Origin: Bacteroidales bacterium UBA3824
GTDB lineage: Bacteria; Bacteroidota; Bacteroidia; Bacteroidales; UBA3824
Direction of reading: 5' to 3'
Length of the DNA: 36,721 nt
Assembly: GCA_002393195.1 (NCBI GenBank)
Contig: DGIK01000027.1
Location: 19,544 to 56,264, forward strand
The notes beneath the pieces are model-generated. The model had not been told where the DNA came from. It saw only the letters and a list, made by a program, of their open reading frames with translations, and did no database searches. Shown here piece by piece: positions 1 to 7,697 of this stretch (positions are counted from its first letter, which is position 1; each line of letters opens with the position of its first letter). A program made the translations under genes and the position numbers.

Positions 1-6
1 AAAAAT

Positions 7-14
7 TATATTTG
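7..14 (+). promoter_or_regulatory. Bacteroidota -7 promoter box (distal, GH13 amylase)
   Basis: TATATTTG matches the TAnnTTTG -7 consensus. The window starts too close to see a -33 box. A transcript from here would carry the 14-bp hairpin at 26-57 and the shared operator element at 67-97 in its leader. A second, weaker box at 141-148 may be the regulated promoter instead. Confidence 0.5.
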
Positions 15-25
15 CAACCAAGAAA

Positions 26-57
26 CACAAAACATTCATAGCAATGAATGTTTTGTG
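26..57. repeat. Perfect 14-bp inverted repeat (loop AGCA)
   Basis: CACAAAACATTCAT (26-39) is followed by AGCA and by its exact reverse complement (44-57). It begins about 12 nt after the -7 box at 7-14, so it would lie at the very 5' end of that transcript as a stabilising or regulatory hairpin. It could equally be a DNA dyad for a dimeric regulator. The ATG at 44 lies in its right arm and is not a credible start codon. Confidence 0.7.
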
Positions 58-66
58 GAAAACATA

Positions 67-97
67 TTTTTTGCAATCGTTTGCGCATTTTTTCACT
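67..97 (+). promoter_or_regulatory. LacI-type operator within a 31-bp shared element, copy 1
   Basis: The core GCAATCGTTTGC (73-84) is a dyad centred on CG with one mismatched pair, the pattern of LacI/GalR-family operators. The 31 bases at 67-97 are identical to 10804-10834, upstream of the other GH13 transcription unit. In both places the core ends 56-57 bp before a TAAnATTG box. This suggests one regulator controls both units. No regulator gene lies in the window. Confidence 0.65.
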
Positions 98-140
98 CAA
101 AAACTCGGCTCAAAATTCTTCTTAACCGCCGAATTATCAT

Positions 141-148
141 TAAAATTG
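141..148 (+). promoter_or_regulatory. Candidate regulated promoter of the secreted GH13 gene
   Basis: TAAAATTG followed by CAG is a near match to TAnnTTTG and resembles TAATATTGCAG at 10877-10887 before the second GH13 unit. It lies 31 nt before the chosen ATG (27 nt in the second unit). No good -33 box is seen, which would fit an activator-dependent promoter; that is inference. Confidence 0.4.
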
Positions 149-178
149 CAGTATCAAAAACCATTAACACTTAATGCT

Positions 179-2968
179 ATGAAAAGATTTTTATACACGA
201 TTTTGGTGATTTGTGCCGCAGTGAATATTTCGTGCGGACAGGTGATTGAGTGCAGCCCCGAATTTCCGGCGTACAACACTCAGAATGTGGTGATTACGTT
301 CCACGCCGACAAGGGCGCGGCGGGTCTGAAAGGATTTTCGGGCGATGTCTATGCTCATACGGGCGTCATTATGAAAAATTCTACTTCGTGGACGCACGTC
401 AAGTATGATTGGAATGTCAATAAAACCGATTGTAAACTAACTCGCACTGCCACAAATACTTATACGCTGACAATTTCGTCCGTGAAGGATTTTTACGGAT
501 TGTCGGAGGCGGAGGCGCAGAATGTTGACAAACTCGCCTTTGTGTTTCGTTCCTCGGACGGCAGCAAGGAGGGCAAGGAGACCGGCGGCAAGGATATTTT
601 CTTGAAAATTTATGAGCCGAGTGCGTTGAATATCAAGGTGTTGACACCTGCACAAAACCCGCTTTTCGTGGACGCCGGGCAGCGTGTACAAATTCAATTA
701 TCGATCTCTGACCAATCGGCATCCGTTACTTGCAACGGAGCACCTGTTACCGGCAACACATATCAATTTGACGCACCTGCAAGCGGCGTCCATACACTTG
801 ATTTTGAGGCTGTTAAAGGCAACGAAAAAGCCAATGCGACCATCACTTGCGTAGTACGCACCGCAGCCGTGGAAGGCAAGATGGACCCGAAACTCCTTCG
901 TGGTGTCAACAAAACTGGCACCAATTCAGCCACTTTCGTACTCTATGCGCCCAACAAAAAATCCGCTTACGTGACGGGCGATTTCAATAATTGGAGCATC
1001 ACCGACGAAGCCACGATGCAGAAGGACGGCGATTATTTTTTCTGTACCGTCAATAATCTCGACCCCGAAAAGGAGTACGCATATCAATTCATTGTTGACG
1101 AAACTATCAGAATTGCAGACCCTTACACCGAAAAAATCCTCGATCCGATGAACGACAAATACATTCCTCAATCGGTGTATCCGGGCTTGAATTATCCCGA
1201 CGGCAAGGCTGACGGCATTGTTTCCACGTTCCGATTGAACCGTGAAGATTATGATTGGAAAAACAAGAATTTCCAGGCAGCAGCCTCCAAAGACCTGATA
1301 ATTTACGAAATGTTGATTCGTGATTTTACGACCGAGGGCACAATCAATGCTGCCAAAAATCAACTTGATTACCTTCAAAAACTCGGCGTCAACGCCATCG
1401 AACTGATGCCATTTTCGGAGTTTGAGGGCAACGATTCGTGGGGTTACAATCCGTCGTTCTATTTTGCGGCAGACAAGGCATACGGCACGGCTAATGATTA
1501 CAAGGAATTTATCGACGAGTGCCACGGTCGCGGAATCGCTGTCATTCAAGACATTGTGTTGAATCATAGTTATGGTCAGAGTCCGTTTGTGCAGTTGTAT
1601 TTCAATAATTCGACGGGCAAAGTAACAGCCCAAAATCCGTGGTACAACGTCGATTCGCCCAACACGGTCTATTCGTGGGGATATGATTTCAATCACGAAA
1701 GCGACGAGACTAAGGCTCTGACTGACAGCATTATGGCGTATTGGATGACGGAATATAATGTTGATGGTTTCAGGTTTGATTTCACAAAAGGATTCACCAA
1801 CAAGAAGGCAACTACCGACCAGCAATGCTCCGCCTACGACGAATCGCGCATCAAGATTTTGGAGCGCATTTATGACAAAATCAAATCCATAAAATCCTCA
1901 GCAATAATGATTTGCGAACATCTCACCGACAATAGCGAGGAAAAGGAACTCGCCAAATACGGCATTATGCTTTGGGGCAATTCCAATTATGCATTTTGTC
2001 AGTCAACGATGGGCTATGCCGACGGCTCCTCGACGGATTGGGCGATGGCTTCCAAGCGCGGTTTTGAGAATGAAAATCTCGTTGCATACGCCGAATCTCA
2101 CGACGAAGAACGTATGATGTACAAGGCGTTACAATACGGAAATGCCGACGGCGACTATTCCGCCAAGGATTTCTCGACGGCAATCAACCGCATGAAAGGC
2201 GCGGCGGCGATTTTGCTCTCGATTCCGGGTCCAAAAATGATTTGGCAGTTTGGCGAATTGGGTTATGAATATTCCATCAATTACGACCAATATTCCAACA
2301 CCGTCGCCAACGAGCACCGTATGACCAAAAAGCCTGTGCCGACATATTTTGAAGATTTAGACAAGGACAACAACCGTATCCGCAAATCCCTGTATGATTT
2401 TTACGGTTTTATGGACAGTCTGAGGATTCATAACGACGTGATGCTCAGTGGCAATGTTGATGCAAAAATGACTTCGCTCACCAAAACCGTAACCCGCACT
2501 TTGGGCGACAAATCGCTGATTTTTGCAGTGAATTTTGACGTGAAATCGCAGGATATGACGATAAAATTTCCGTCGGACGGCACTTGGTACAATATTGTTG
2601 GCGGTGGCACGGTGACAGTCAGCAACGGCTCTGCAACAGTGAAATTTGCCGCCGGAGAAACGATGATTTTCTCCAACAATGCCGCTGACGTCCGCGCCAA
2701 TATTTCCACGCCAATTGCAGAAATCGTTGTGCCTGAGGCTGTTGACCTGACGATTTATCCCAATCCCTGCGCCGAAATACTCAACGTAAAATCGGACAAA
2801 AATATTGACAAAATCACAATACTTTCGTCCGACGGCAAGCGCATGAAAGACCTCCCGATTAATGCAAAATTTGCCAATTTCTCGATGTCAAATTTCAAGC
2901 CCGGAATGTATTTCGTGGCAGTTAAATTGGGTACGCAAAACGTTGTTAAGAAGTTGATTGTTAAGTAA
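179..2968 (+). CDS. Secreted GH13 alpha-amylase family enzyme with CBM48-like domain and type IX sorting tail
   Basis: A 929-residue glycoside hydrolase family 13 enzyme expected to cut alpha-glucans outside the cell. Order: signal peptide (MKRFLYTILVICAAVNISC; lipobox poor, so SPI is favoured), N-terminal beta domains, CBM48-like E-set near residues 245-335 (YVTGDFNNW), then the (beta/alpha)8 barrel. The four GH13 regions are present: DIVLNH (458-463), GFRFDF with nucleophile D534, ICEHL with acid E580, and ESHDE with D642. The C-terminal 70 residues (IYPNPC, GMYFVAV, VVKKLIV) form a Por secretion tail, implying type IX export and surface attachment. The start at 179 is chosen because the longer frame from 44 begins inside a hairpin and runs through the operator before reaching the signal peptide. 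A terminator follows directly. Confidence 0.92.
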   Translation: MKRFLYTILVICAAVNISCGQVIECSPEFPAYNTQNVVITFHADKGAAGLKGFSGDVYAHTGVIMKNSTSWTHVKYDWNVNKTDCKLTRTATNTYTLTISSVKDFYGLSEAEAQNVDKLAFVFRSSDGSKEGKETGGKDIFLKIYEPSALNIKVLTPAQNPLFVDAGQRVQIQLSISDQSASVTCNGAPVTGNTYQFDAPASGVHTLDFEAVKGNEKANATITCVVRTAAVEGKMDPKLLRGVNKTGTNSATFVLYAPNKKSAYVTGDFNNWSITDEATMQKDGDYFFCTVNNLDPEKEYAYQFIVDETIRIADPYTEKILDPMNDKYIPQSVYPGLNYPDGKADGIVSTFRLNREDYDWKNKNFQAAASKDLIIYEMLIRDFTTEGTINAAKNQLDYLQKLGVNAIELMPFSEFEGNDSWGYNPSFYFAADKAYGTANDYKEFIDECHGRGIAVIQDIVLNHSYGQSPFVQLYFNNSTGKVTAQNPWYNVDSPNTVYSWGYDFNHESDETKALTDSIMAYWMTEYNVDGFRFDFTKGFTNKKATTDQQCSAYDESRIKILERIYDKIKSIKSSAIMICEHLTDNSEEKELAKYGIMLWGNSNYAFCQSTMGYADGSSTDWAMASKRGFENENLVAYAESHDEERMMYKALQYGNADGDYSAKDFSTAINRMKGAAAILLSIPGPKMIWQFGELGYEYSINYDQYSNTVANEHRMTKKPVPTYFEDLDKDNNRIRKSLYDFYGFMDSLRIHNDVMLSGNVDAKMTSLTKTVTRTLGDKSLIFAVNFDVKSQDMTIKFPSDGTWYNIVGGGTVTVSNGSATVKFAAGETMIFSNNAADVRANISTPIAEIVVPEAVDLTIYPNPCAEILNVKSDKNIDKITILSSDGKRMKDLPINAKFANFSMSNFKPGMYFVAVKLGTQNVVKKLIVK

Positions 2969-2973
2969 ATGAC

Positions 2974-3025
2974 AATTGATGGCGAAATATTTTTTGAGAA
3001 GAATGTTTCGCCATCAATTTTTTTT
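2974..3025 (+). terminator. Rho-independent terminator of the GH13 gene
   Basis: A 14-bp stem (AATTGATGGCGAAA 2974-2987 with TTTCGCCATCAATT 3006-3019) is followed by eight Ts (3018-3025), starting 5 bases after the stop codon. Confidence 0.9.
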
Positions 3026-3028
3026 CAT

Positions 3029-3036
3029 TATATTTG
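3029..3036 (+). promoter_or_regulatory. -7 promoter box of the AAA-ATPase gene
   Basis: TATATTTG followed by C lies 25 nt before the ATG at 3061, directly after the preceding terminator. It shows that the TTG at 3034, inside the box, is not the start codon. Confidence 0.75.
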
Positions 3037-3060
3037 CGGAAACAAAAATTTTGCAACAAA

Positions 3061-4644
3061 ATGGAAACTCGCAAATATCCCGTTGATACACAGACGTTTA
3101 GCAAGCTGATAGAAGGCAATTACCTCTATGTTGACAAAACCGACTTGATTTATAAAATGACGCACGATTTTAATTACGTCTTTTTATCGAGGCCAAGACG
3201 GTTTGGTAAGTCTTTGTTATGTAGTACGTTAAAAGAATATTTCAATGGTAATAAGGATTTGTTCAAAGGTCTTAAAATCGACGCATTGGAAACCGATTGG
3301 ACTCAATATCCCACAATTAATTTGTCATTTGCAAGTGCAAAAGATGTTTCGGAAAGTAGCCTCAACGAAATCATCGATAGTATGCTTTCTTTCTACGAAC
3401 GATTGTTTGGTATGGAAAATAAGGGTAACGACTGTGGCGTAAGATTGAAAGAACTTATAATAAATCTTGCTCAAAAAACGGGAAAAAATGTTGTTGTAAT
3501 TATTGACGAATATGATGCCGCAATGCTCGACACCGTTGACAACGACGAATTGCAAAACAAAATTCGTGCAATACAAAATAAGTTTTTCTCGCCGTTGAAA
3601 GAACTCGATCAATACATCCGTTTTGTCTTCATCACTGGCATTACCAAATTTTCGCAAATGTCGATTTTTTCGACGTTGAACAATTTGCAAGATATTTCGT
3701 TGTGGTCTGAATATGAGACAATTTGCGGTATTTCGCACGATGAATTGATTACAACATTAAAGGACGGACTTCAAGATTTTGCCGACAAAAATGGTTACAC
3801 ATTTGAGCAAACTGTTGAGAAGTTCAGGAATAAATACGACGGTTACAATTTTTCACCTGCCAAACGTGGCGTGTTTAATCCATTTGCAGTAGTCAATGCC
3901 TTGTGTTCCAAGATGTTGAATAATTATTGGTTTAAATCCGCAACGCCAACCGCACTGATAAAATTAATCCGTAAATTCAACATACAAATGTTTGATTTTG
4001 AGAGTGTTGATTGTGATTCGGAGCGTTTTGACCAGCCCGTGGAACAGGTGGTGGATTTGGTGCCGTTTTTATTTCAGTCGGGATATTTGACCATCAAGGA
4101 TTACGACCCCGAATACAATACATACGTCTTGGGCTATCCAAACGAAGAAGTAAAGTCTTCGATGGCGCGTGTTTTCAATCAATACACATACAATATCAAT
4201 GATGCCGTACCTCTCAAAAAGGCGTACATTGATTTTTCCAAGGATGACGATTTGGATAAATTCATCAAAGCATTGAAGATGTTTTTTTATCGTTTTCCGT
4301 GCAGTCTCAACGACAAAAAGGAAAGTGAAAAATATTATCATTCAATACTTTATACACTCTTGTCTTCATTTGGTGCAGATATTGCCGCCAATCTCGAAAC
4401 AGCTCTTGGCAAAGCCGATTTGGTATTGAAGATGCCCAAGACAATTTATGTAATCGAACTGAAATACAACCGCTCGGTAGCCTCCGCAAAACGTCAGATA
4501 GATGACCGCACATACGCAAAGGCGTACTTGGATTCAGGCAAACGAATTGTAAAACTCGCCCTCAAATTTTCGTCCAAGGAAAGAAACATCGCGGGCTACG
4601 AGGCAGTAGAAGAACCGACGGAAAACCAACTGAAAACCAATTAA
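3061..4644 (+). CDS. AAA-ATPase-like / PD-(D/E)XK nuclease family protein
   Basis: A 527-residue protein of the AAA-ATPase_like plus PDDEXK_9 (DUF1703) family, often present in many copies in host-associated Bacteroidota and Fusobacteria. The N-terminal YPVDTQTFSKLIEGNYLYVDK block, Walker A RRFGKS (K50) and Walker B VVVIIDEYD (149-152) mark the ATPase. The C-terminal end carries a PD-(D/E)XK core: D453, then VIELK with E466 and K468. The biological role of the family is unknown; a mobile or conflict-related nuclease is a common guess. The start at 3061 follows the promoter box at 3029-3036. It is monocistronic by spacing, and first in the accessory island. Base composition is lower in G+C than the flanking amylases. 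Confidence 0.9.
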   Translation: METRKYPVDTQTFSKLIEGNYLYVDKTDLIYKMTHDFNYVFLSRPRRFGKSLLCSTLKEYFNGNKDLFKGLKIDALETDWTQYPTINLSFASAKDVSESSLNEIIDSMLSFYERLFGMENKGNDCGVRLKELIINLAQKTGKNVVVIIDEYDAAMLDTVDNDELQNKIRAIQNKFFSPLKELDQYIRFVFITGITKFSQMSIFSTLNNLQDISLWSEYETICGISHDELITTLKDGLQDFADKNGYTFEQTVEKFRNKYDGYNFSPAKRGVFNPFAVVNALCSKMLNNYWFKSATPTALIKLIRKFNIQMFDFESVDCDSERFDQPVEQVVDLVPFLFQSGYLTIKDYDPEYNTYVLGYPNEEVKSSMARVFNQYTYNINDAVPLKKAYIDFSKDDDLDKFIKALKMFFYRFPCSLNDKKESEKYYHSILYTLLSSFGADIAANLETALGKADLVLKMPKTIYVIELKYNRSVASAKRQIDDRTYAKAYLDSGKRIVKLALKFSSKERNIAGYEAVEEPTENQLKTN

Positions 4645-4672
4645 AACAAAAAAATATAAAAAAAACTCGCCG

Positions 4673-4725
4673 AAAAATTTGGAACATTCCAAAAACATTC
4701 CTTAAATTTACGGCGTAAAACAAAA
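4673..4725 (+). repeat. 53-bp direct repeat, copy 1 (carries a promoter)
   Basis: 51 of 53 bases match 5360-5412, and the pair brackets the parDE genes. It contains TTTG (4678-4681), a 21-nt gap and TAAATTTA (4703-4710) followed by CGGCGT. The same promoter arrangement recurs at 28382-28419. A duplication around parDE, or insertion of parDE into a pre-existing promoter, would explain the arrangement. Confidence 0.85.
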
Positions 4726-4743
4726 TGATTTACCGAACATAAT

Positions 4744-4751
4744 TACTTTTG
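4744..4751 (+). promoter_or_regulatory. -7 promoter box of parDE
   Basis: TACTTTTG followed by C lies 24 nt before the parD ATG at 4776. It would make parDE transcription independent of the repeat promoter at 4678-4710. Confidence 0.6.
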
Positions 4752-4775
4752 CAGCAAAACAATAATCGTAAAGCA

Positions 4776-5045
4776 ATGGAAGGATTCAAAACAAAAGTCG
4801 CAACTAATTTCAAACCAATTAGTTATGCCGACATAACAGAGCAAATAAAAATGTTGCCGAATGAATATTTTGGAGATGTGTCTAATTATATCTCCTTCCT
4901 TTTGTATTGCAATCGCGAGAAAGAGGATAAAAAAATCCAAAATCTACGGGCTGCAATCAAAGAAGGCGAGGAAAGTGGATTTCATAAAGATTTTGATCCG
5001 GAGGCTTTTTTGCAAAAAATTAAGGCAGAGAGACACAATGGTTAA
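4776..5045 (+). CDS. parD: ParD-like type II antitoxin
   Basis: An 89-residue protein whose C-terminal part (LRAAIKEGEESGFHKDFDPE, then AFLQKIKAE) is the toxin-wrapping segment typical of ParD/CC2985-type antitoxins. The N-terminal half should form the DNA-binding and dimerisation region that autorepresses the operon; a ribbon-helix-helix is not obvious by eye. Its stop overlaps the start of parE by 8 bases, the usual coupling for such pairs. The ATG at 4776 is preferred over the TTG at 4749, which lies inside the promoter box. The pair sits between two near-identical 53-bp repeats. Confidence 0.82.
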   Translation: MEGFKTKVATNFKPISYADITEQIKMLPNEYFGDVSNYISFLLYCNREKEDKKIQNLRAAIKEGEESGFHKDFDPEAFLQKIKAERHNG

Positions 5046-5334
5046 TTACGAAATATCAGATATGGCGATGCTTGATTTGCTGTCTATTTGGAACTATACA
5101 ATTGACCAATGGTCAGAGCATCAGGCGGATATTTATTATAACTGTTTGATTAATGAATTTTCCAAAATTGCCAACTCTACCGACCCAACTGACCGAGAAT
5201 ATGTTTCAATACAACAGGGGCTGTATGGGCATCGTTGCAAGAAACATCTAATTTTTTATAAATTTTCTGATGAAGGTATTGTAAAGATTATCAGAGTTTT
5301 GCATCAACAAATGGATATTGAATCAAAATTTTGA
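5038..5334 (+). CDS. parE: ParE-like toxin (RelE/ParE superfamily)
   Basis: A 98-residue toxin. Diagnostic features are the opening EISDMAMLDLLSIWNYTIDQ, the QADIYYNCLINEF helix and the closing IFYKFSDEGIVKIIRVLHQQ, then MDIESKF. ParE proteins poison DNA gyrase; that activity is inferred from family. The start at 5038 is chosen because the ParE fold begins there and it overlaps parD by 8 bases; a longer frame from 4861 would read through parD out of frame. Length is normal for the family, with no sign of decay. Confidence 0.88.
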   Translation: MVNYEISDMAMLDLLSIWNYTIDQWSEHQADIYYNCLINEFSKIANSTDPTDREYVSIQQGLYGHRCKKHLIFYKFSDEGIVKIIRVLHQQMDIESKF

Positions 5335-5359
5335 TAAAATATTTCAAAAATAATCGCCT

Positions 5360-5412
5360 AAAAATTTGGAATTTTCCAAAAACATTCCTTAAATTTACGG
5401 CGTAAAACAAAA
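5360..5412 (+). repeat. 53-bp direct repeat, copy 2 = promoter of the restriction-system leader
   Basis: 51 of 53 bases match 4673-4725. It holds TTTG (5365-5368), a 21-nt gap, TAAATTTA (5390-5397) and CGGCGT, giving a predicted transcription start near 5403. It is the only good promoter before the restriction-methylation gene at 5721, leaving a leader of roughly 315 nt. Confidence 0.8.
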
Positions 5413-5720
5413 ACAGAAACAAAATGACAGAAAAGCGTCGGGCAACCGCCGCGAAATAAAAACTAACATATTGTAAAATTTAGCGTTTGCTATTTATTCG
5501 GATCATTCTGAAACGTGAGAAATTTGAGAATTTGATTTACCCGAAGAATAAGTCAGTAAATGTCTGCGCGTAGGCGTGGGCGTTTGGCTTATCTGGGTGA
5601 ATCGGGCAATTCTCACGGCCTCAGAATGTGGATAATGTCAAAGTCCACGTTTTTTGTGCCGTGAGGTGTAACCCGAAGTCCGATAAAAGCCAAACGCCAC
5701 TTAATAATAGCGCAGAAAAA
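5403..5720 (+). ncRNA. Candidate structured leader RNA A upstream of the restriction enzyme
   Basis: The 386-base stretch 5335-5720 has no gene and is full of pairing. A small hairpin lies at 5435-5452. A large one closes with CATTCTGA 5504-5511/TCAGAATG 5621-5628, GTGAGAA 5515-5521/TTCTCAC 5610-5616, and CCCGA 5540-5544/TCGGG 5602-5606. Its loop contains GGCGTTTGGCTTATC (5579-5593), complementary to GATAAAAGCCAAACGCC (5682-5698) with a 2-nt bulge. That is a pseudoknot whose 3' arm ends 22 nt before the ATG. A terminator-like hairpin sits at 5628-5655. Region B (28420 on) has the same promoter and plan with different sequence. It could be a cis-acting leader or a separate RNA; no known family was recognised. 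Confidence 0.6.
5628..5655 (+). terminator. Possible attenuator hairpin inside leader A
   Basis: GTGGA (5628-5632) pairs with TCCAC (5644-5648) and is followed by G and six Ts (5650-5655). It lies about 70 bases before the restriction gene. An 8-bp alternative pairing (5612-5619 with 5658-5665) would disrupt the large hairpin, so premature termination may be switchable. Confidence 0.45.
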
Positions 5721-7697
5721 ATGAAATTATCCGAAGTGCTAAAAGGCTCGGAGTATAGCCTTATGCAGTTTAGTCAAGAAAGGATTACTGCATTGGAAAA
5801 CAGCATTATAGAAAAAGATGTAAAGGGCAAAATTACACCTTACGTTAATTGTATTGTCAGAAAAAAAGAGATAAAACTGACACCCGAAGAATGTGTCCGC
5901 CAACTTTATTTGATGACTTTGACCGAAGATTATCATTATCCGGTTTCGAGAATGGAATTGGAATATTTCGTGTCGTTTGGTAGAGAAAAGAAACGCGCCG
6001 ACATTGTTATTCTCGATAGGGATCAGAAAAATGCCCCATACATAATTGTCGAATTAAAAAGCCCTAAACTAAAAGATGGCAAGGAGCAATTAAAAAGTTA
6101 TTGCAATGGTACAGGTGCGCCCATAGGTGTGTGGACTAATGGCGAAAGTATTTCGTATTATCACCGCAAAGACCCGAATTTTTTTGAGGATATTCCAACA
6201 ATTCCCAATGCGAACGAAAAACTTTCCGACATTTTAAAGGAGCGTTGGACAATAGACGACCTGATAGCAAAAGACAAGTTGGTAAACGAGCGCAAATCGT
6301 TGAAGGACTTGATTTTGGAAATGGAAGACGAAGTTTTGGCAAATGCAGGTGTTGATGTATTTGAGGAGGTTTTCAAACTAATTTTCACCAAGTTATACGA
6401 CGAAATGGAAAGTGGCAGAAAAAAAGACCGCCATTTGGAATTTCGCAATTATGGAGACACAGAAACCGAACTCAAAGAAAAACTCCAAAACCTTTTCAAT
6501 GAGGCTAAGGAAAAATGGGCGGGCGTTTTCTCCGAAGATGCTAAAATTATGCTCACACCGTCGCACTTGTCGGTCTGTGTAAGTTCGTTGCAAGACGTAA
6601 AATTGTTTAATTCAAATCTTGATGTTGTTGACGAAGCCTTTGAATATCTGATAAATAAGAGTAGTAAAGGCGAAAAAGGACAATATTTTACACCGCGCTA
6701 TGTGATTGATATGTGTGTCAGGATGCTCAATCCGTCCGAAGACGAAACAATGATTGACACTGCCGCAGGTAGTTGCGGCTTCCCCGTACATACTATTTTC
6801 TATGTTTGGCAAAAAATTTTGGAAAGCAAAGGCTTGAAAAAGAGCCACTTGTTTACATTGGAACAAAAGCCACAAGAATGTACCGACTATGTTCAAAACA
6901 AGGTGTTTGCCATCGACTTTGACGAAAAAGCGGTGCGCGTGGCGCGTACACTCAATCTTATCGCGGGCGATGGTCAGACCAATGTAATACATTTGAATAC
7001 ATTGGATTATGAGCGTTGGGACGAAAACCTCAAAGATGAAAATTGGCAAGAAACATATTTCAACGGTTGGACGAAATTAAAGAAAATGCGTGTTGACAAA
7101 AACAGCAACCGTGATTTCAAGTTTGACATCTTGATGGCGAATCCGCCATTTGCGGGCGACATCAAGGAAAGCCGCATCCTATCAAAATATGAACTCAGCA
7201 AAAATGCTGCAGGCAAAATGGCAAGTAAAGTTGGTCGCGACATTTTGTTCATCGAGCGCAATCTCGATTTCCTGAAACCCGGTGGAAGGATGGCAATCGT
7301 CTTGCCGCAAGGTCGTTTCAACAATAGTAGCGACAAATACATCCGTGACTACATTGCCGAACGTTGCAGAATTTTGGCAGTTGTTGGACTCCACGGCAAT
7401 GTTTTCAAACCGCACACAGGCACCAAAACGAGCGTTCTTTTTGTACAAAAATGGGACGATGTTTTGTGTCCTAAGAAGGAAGATTATCCGATTTTCTTTG
7501 CTACAATGCAAGAACCAAGCAAGGACAATTCAGGCGAAAAGATTTTTGTGAAAAAAGAAAACAACGAGTTCCTTTTGGATTCTCACGGACATTTGATTGT
7601 AAAACACGACCTTTTCAATCACGACGGGCTGACGAAGGACGGCATTGCCGAAGCCTTCGCCGAATTTGCCAAAAAAGAACGGCTAAGTTTTTTTTAG
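5721..7697 (+). CDS. Type IIG-like restriction-methylation (RM) protein: nuclease plus N6-adenine methyltransferase
   Basis: A 658-residue protein that fuses a HsdR-N-type nuclease to an N6-adenine methyltransferase. Residues 1-190 carry a PD-(D/E)XK core: D94 (KRADIVIL), then IIVELK with E111 and K113. A helical linker follows. The methyltransferase spans about 270-640, with SAM motif I DTAAGSCGF (from about 346) and catalytic motif IV NPPF (474-477). No separate HsdR gene exists nearby, fitting a BcgI/Type IIG-style enzyme rather than classical Type I. The frame ends at TAG (7695-7697) directly after a run of eight Ts. A -1 shift there continues into the specificity frame, giving a fused protein of 1128 residues. 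ATG 5721 is chosen because upstream in-frame starts lie within the leader structure. Confidence 0.88.
   Translation: MKLSEVLKGSEYSLMQFSQERITALENSIIEKDVKGKITPYVNCIVRKKEIKLTPEECVRQLYLMTLTEDYHYPVSRMELEYFVSFGREKKRADIVILDRDQKNAPYIIVELKSPKLKDGKEQLKSYCNGTGAPIGVWTNGESISYYHRKDPNFFEDIPTIPNANEKLSDILKERWTIDDLIAKDKLVNERKSLKDLILEMEDEVLANAGVDVFEEVFKLIFTKLYDEMESGRKKDRHLEFRNYGDTETELKEKLQNLFNEAKEKWAGVFSEDAKIMLTPSHLSVCVSSLQDVKLFNSNLDVVDEAFEYLINKSSKGEKGQYFTPRYVIDMCVRMLNPSEDETMIDTAAGSCGFPVHTIFYVWQKILESKGLKKSHLFTLEQKPQECTDYVQNKVFAIDFDEKAVRVARTLNLIAGDGQTNVIHLNTLDYERWDENLKDENWQETYFNGWTKLKKMRVDKNSNRDFKFDILMANPPFAGDIKESRILSKYELSKNAAGKMASKVGRDILFIERNLDFLKPGGRMAIVLPQGRFNNSSDKYIRDYIAERCRILAVVGLHGNVFKPHTGTKTSVLFVQKWDDVLCPKKEDYPIFFATMQEPSKDNSGEKIFVKKENNEFLLDSHGHLIVKHDLFNHDGLTKDGIAEAFAEFAKKERLSFF

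Noticed and set aside
44..178. Longer start (44) for the secreted amylase
   Set aside because: The extra 45 residues would cover a hairpin arm, the shared operator and a promoter box, and would bury the signal peptide; ATG 179 starts a proper signal sequence.
4673..5412. parDE as a composite transposon
   Set aside because: There is no transposase, the flanking repeats are direct and contain a promoter, and no target-site duplication is visible.
5628..5720. GTG start at 5628 for the restriction-methylation gene
   Set aside because: The first 31 codons lie in the leader's hairpins and pseudoknot arm and do not resemble the family; ATG 5721 does.
5403..5720. Leader A (and B) as a retron, diversity-generating element or type III antitoxin RNA
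   Set aside because: No reverse transcriptase, no variable-repeat target, no tandem RNA repeats and no ToxN-type gene are present beside either region.
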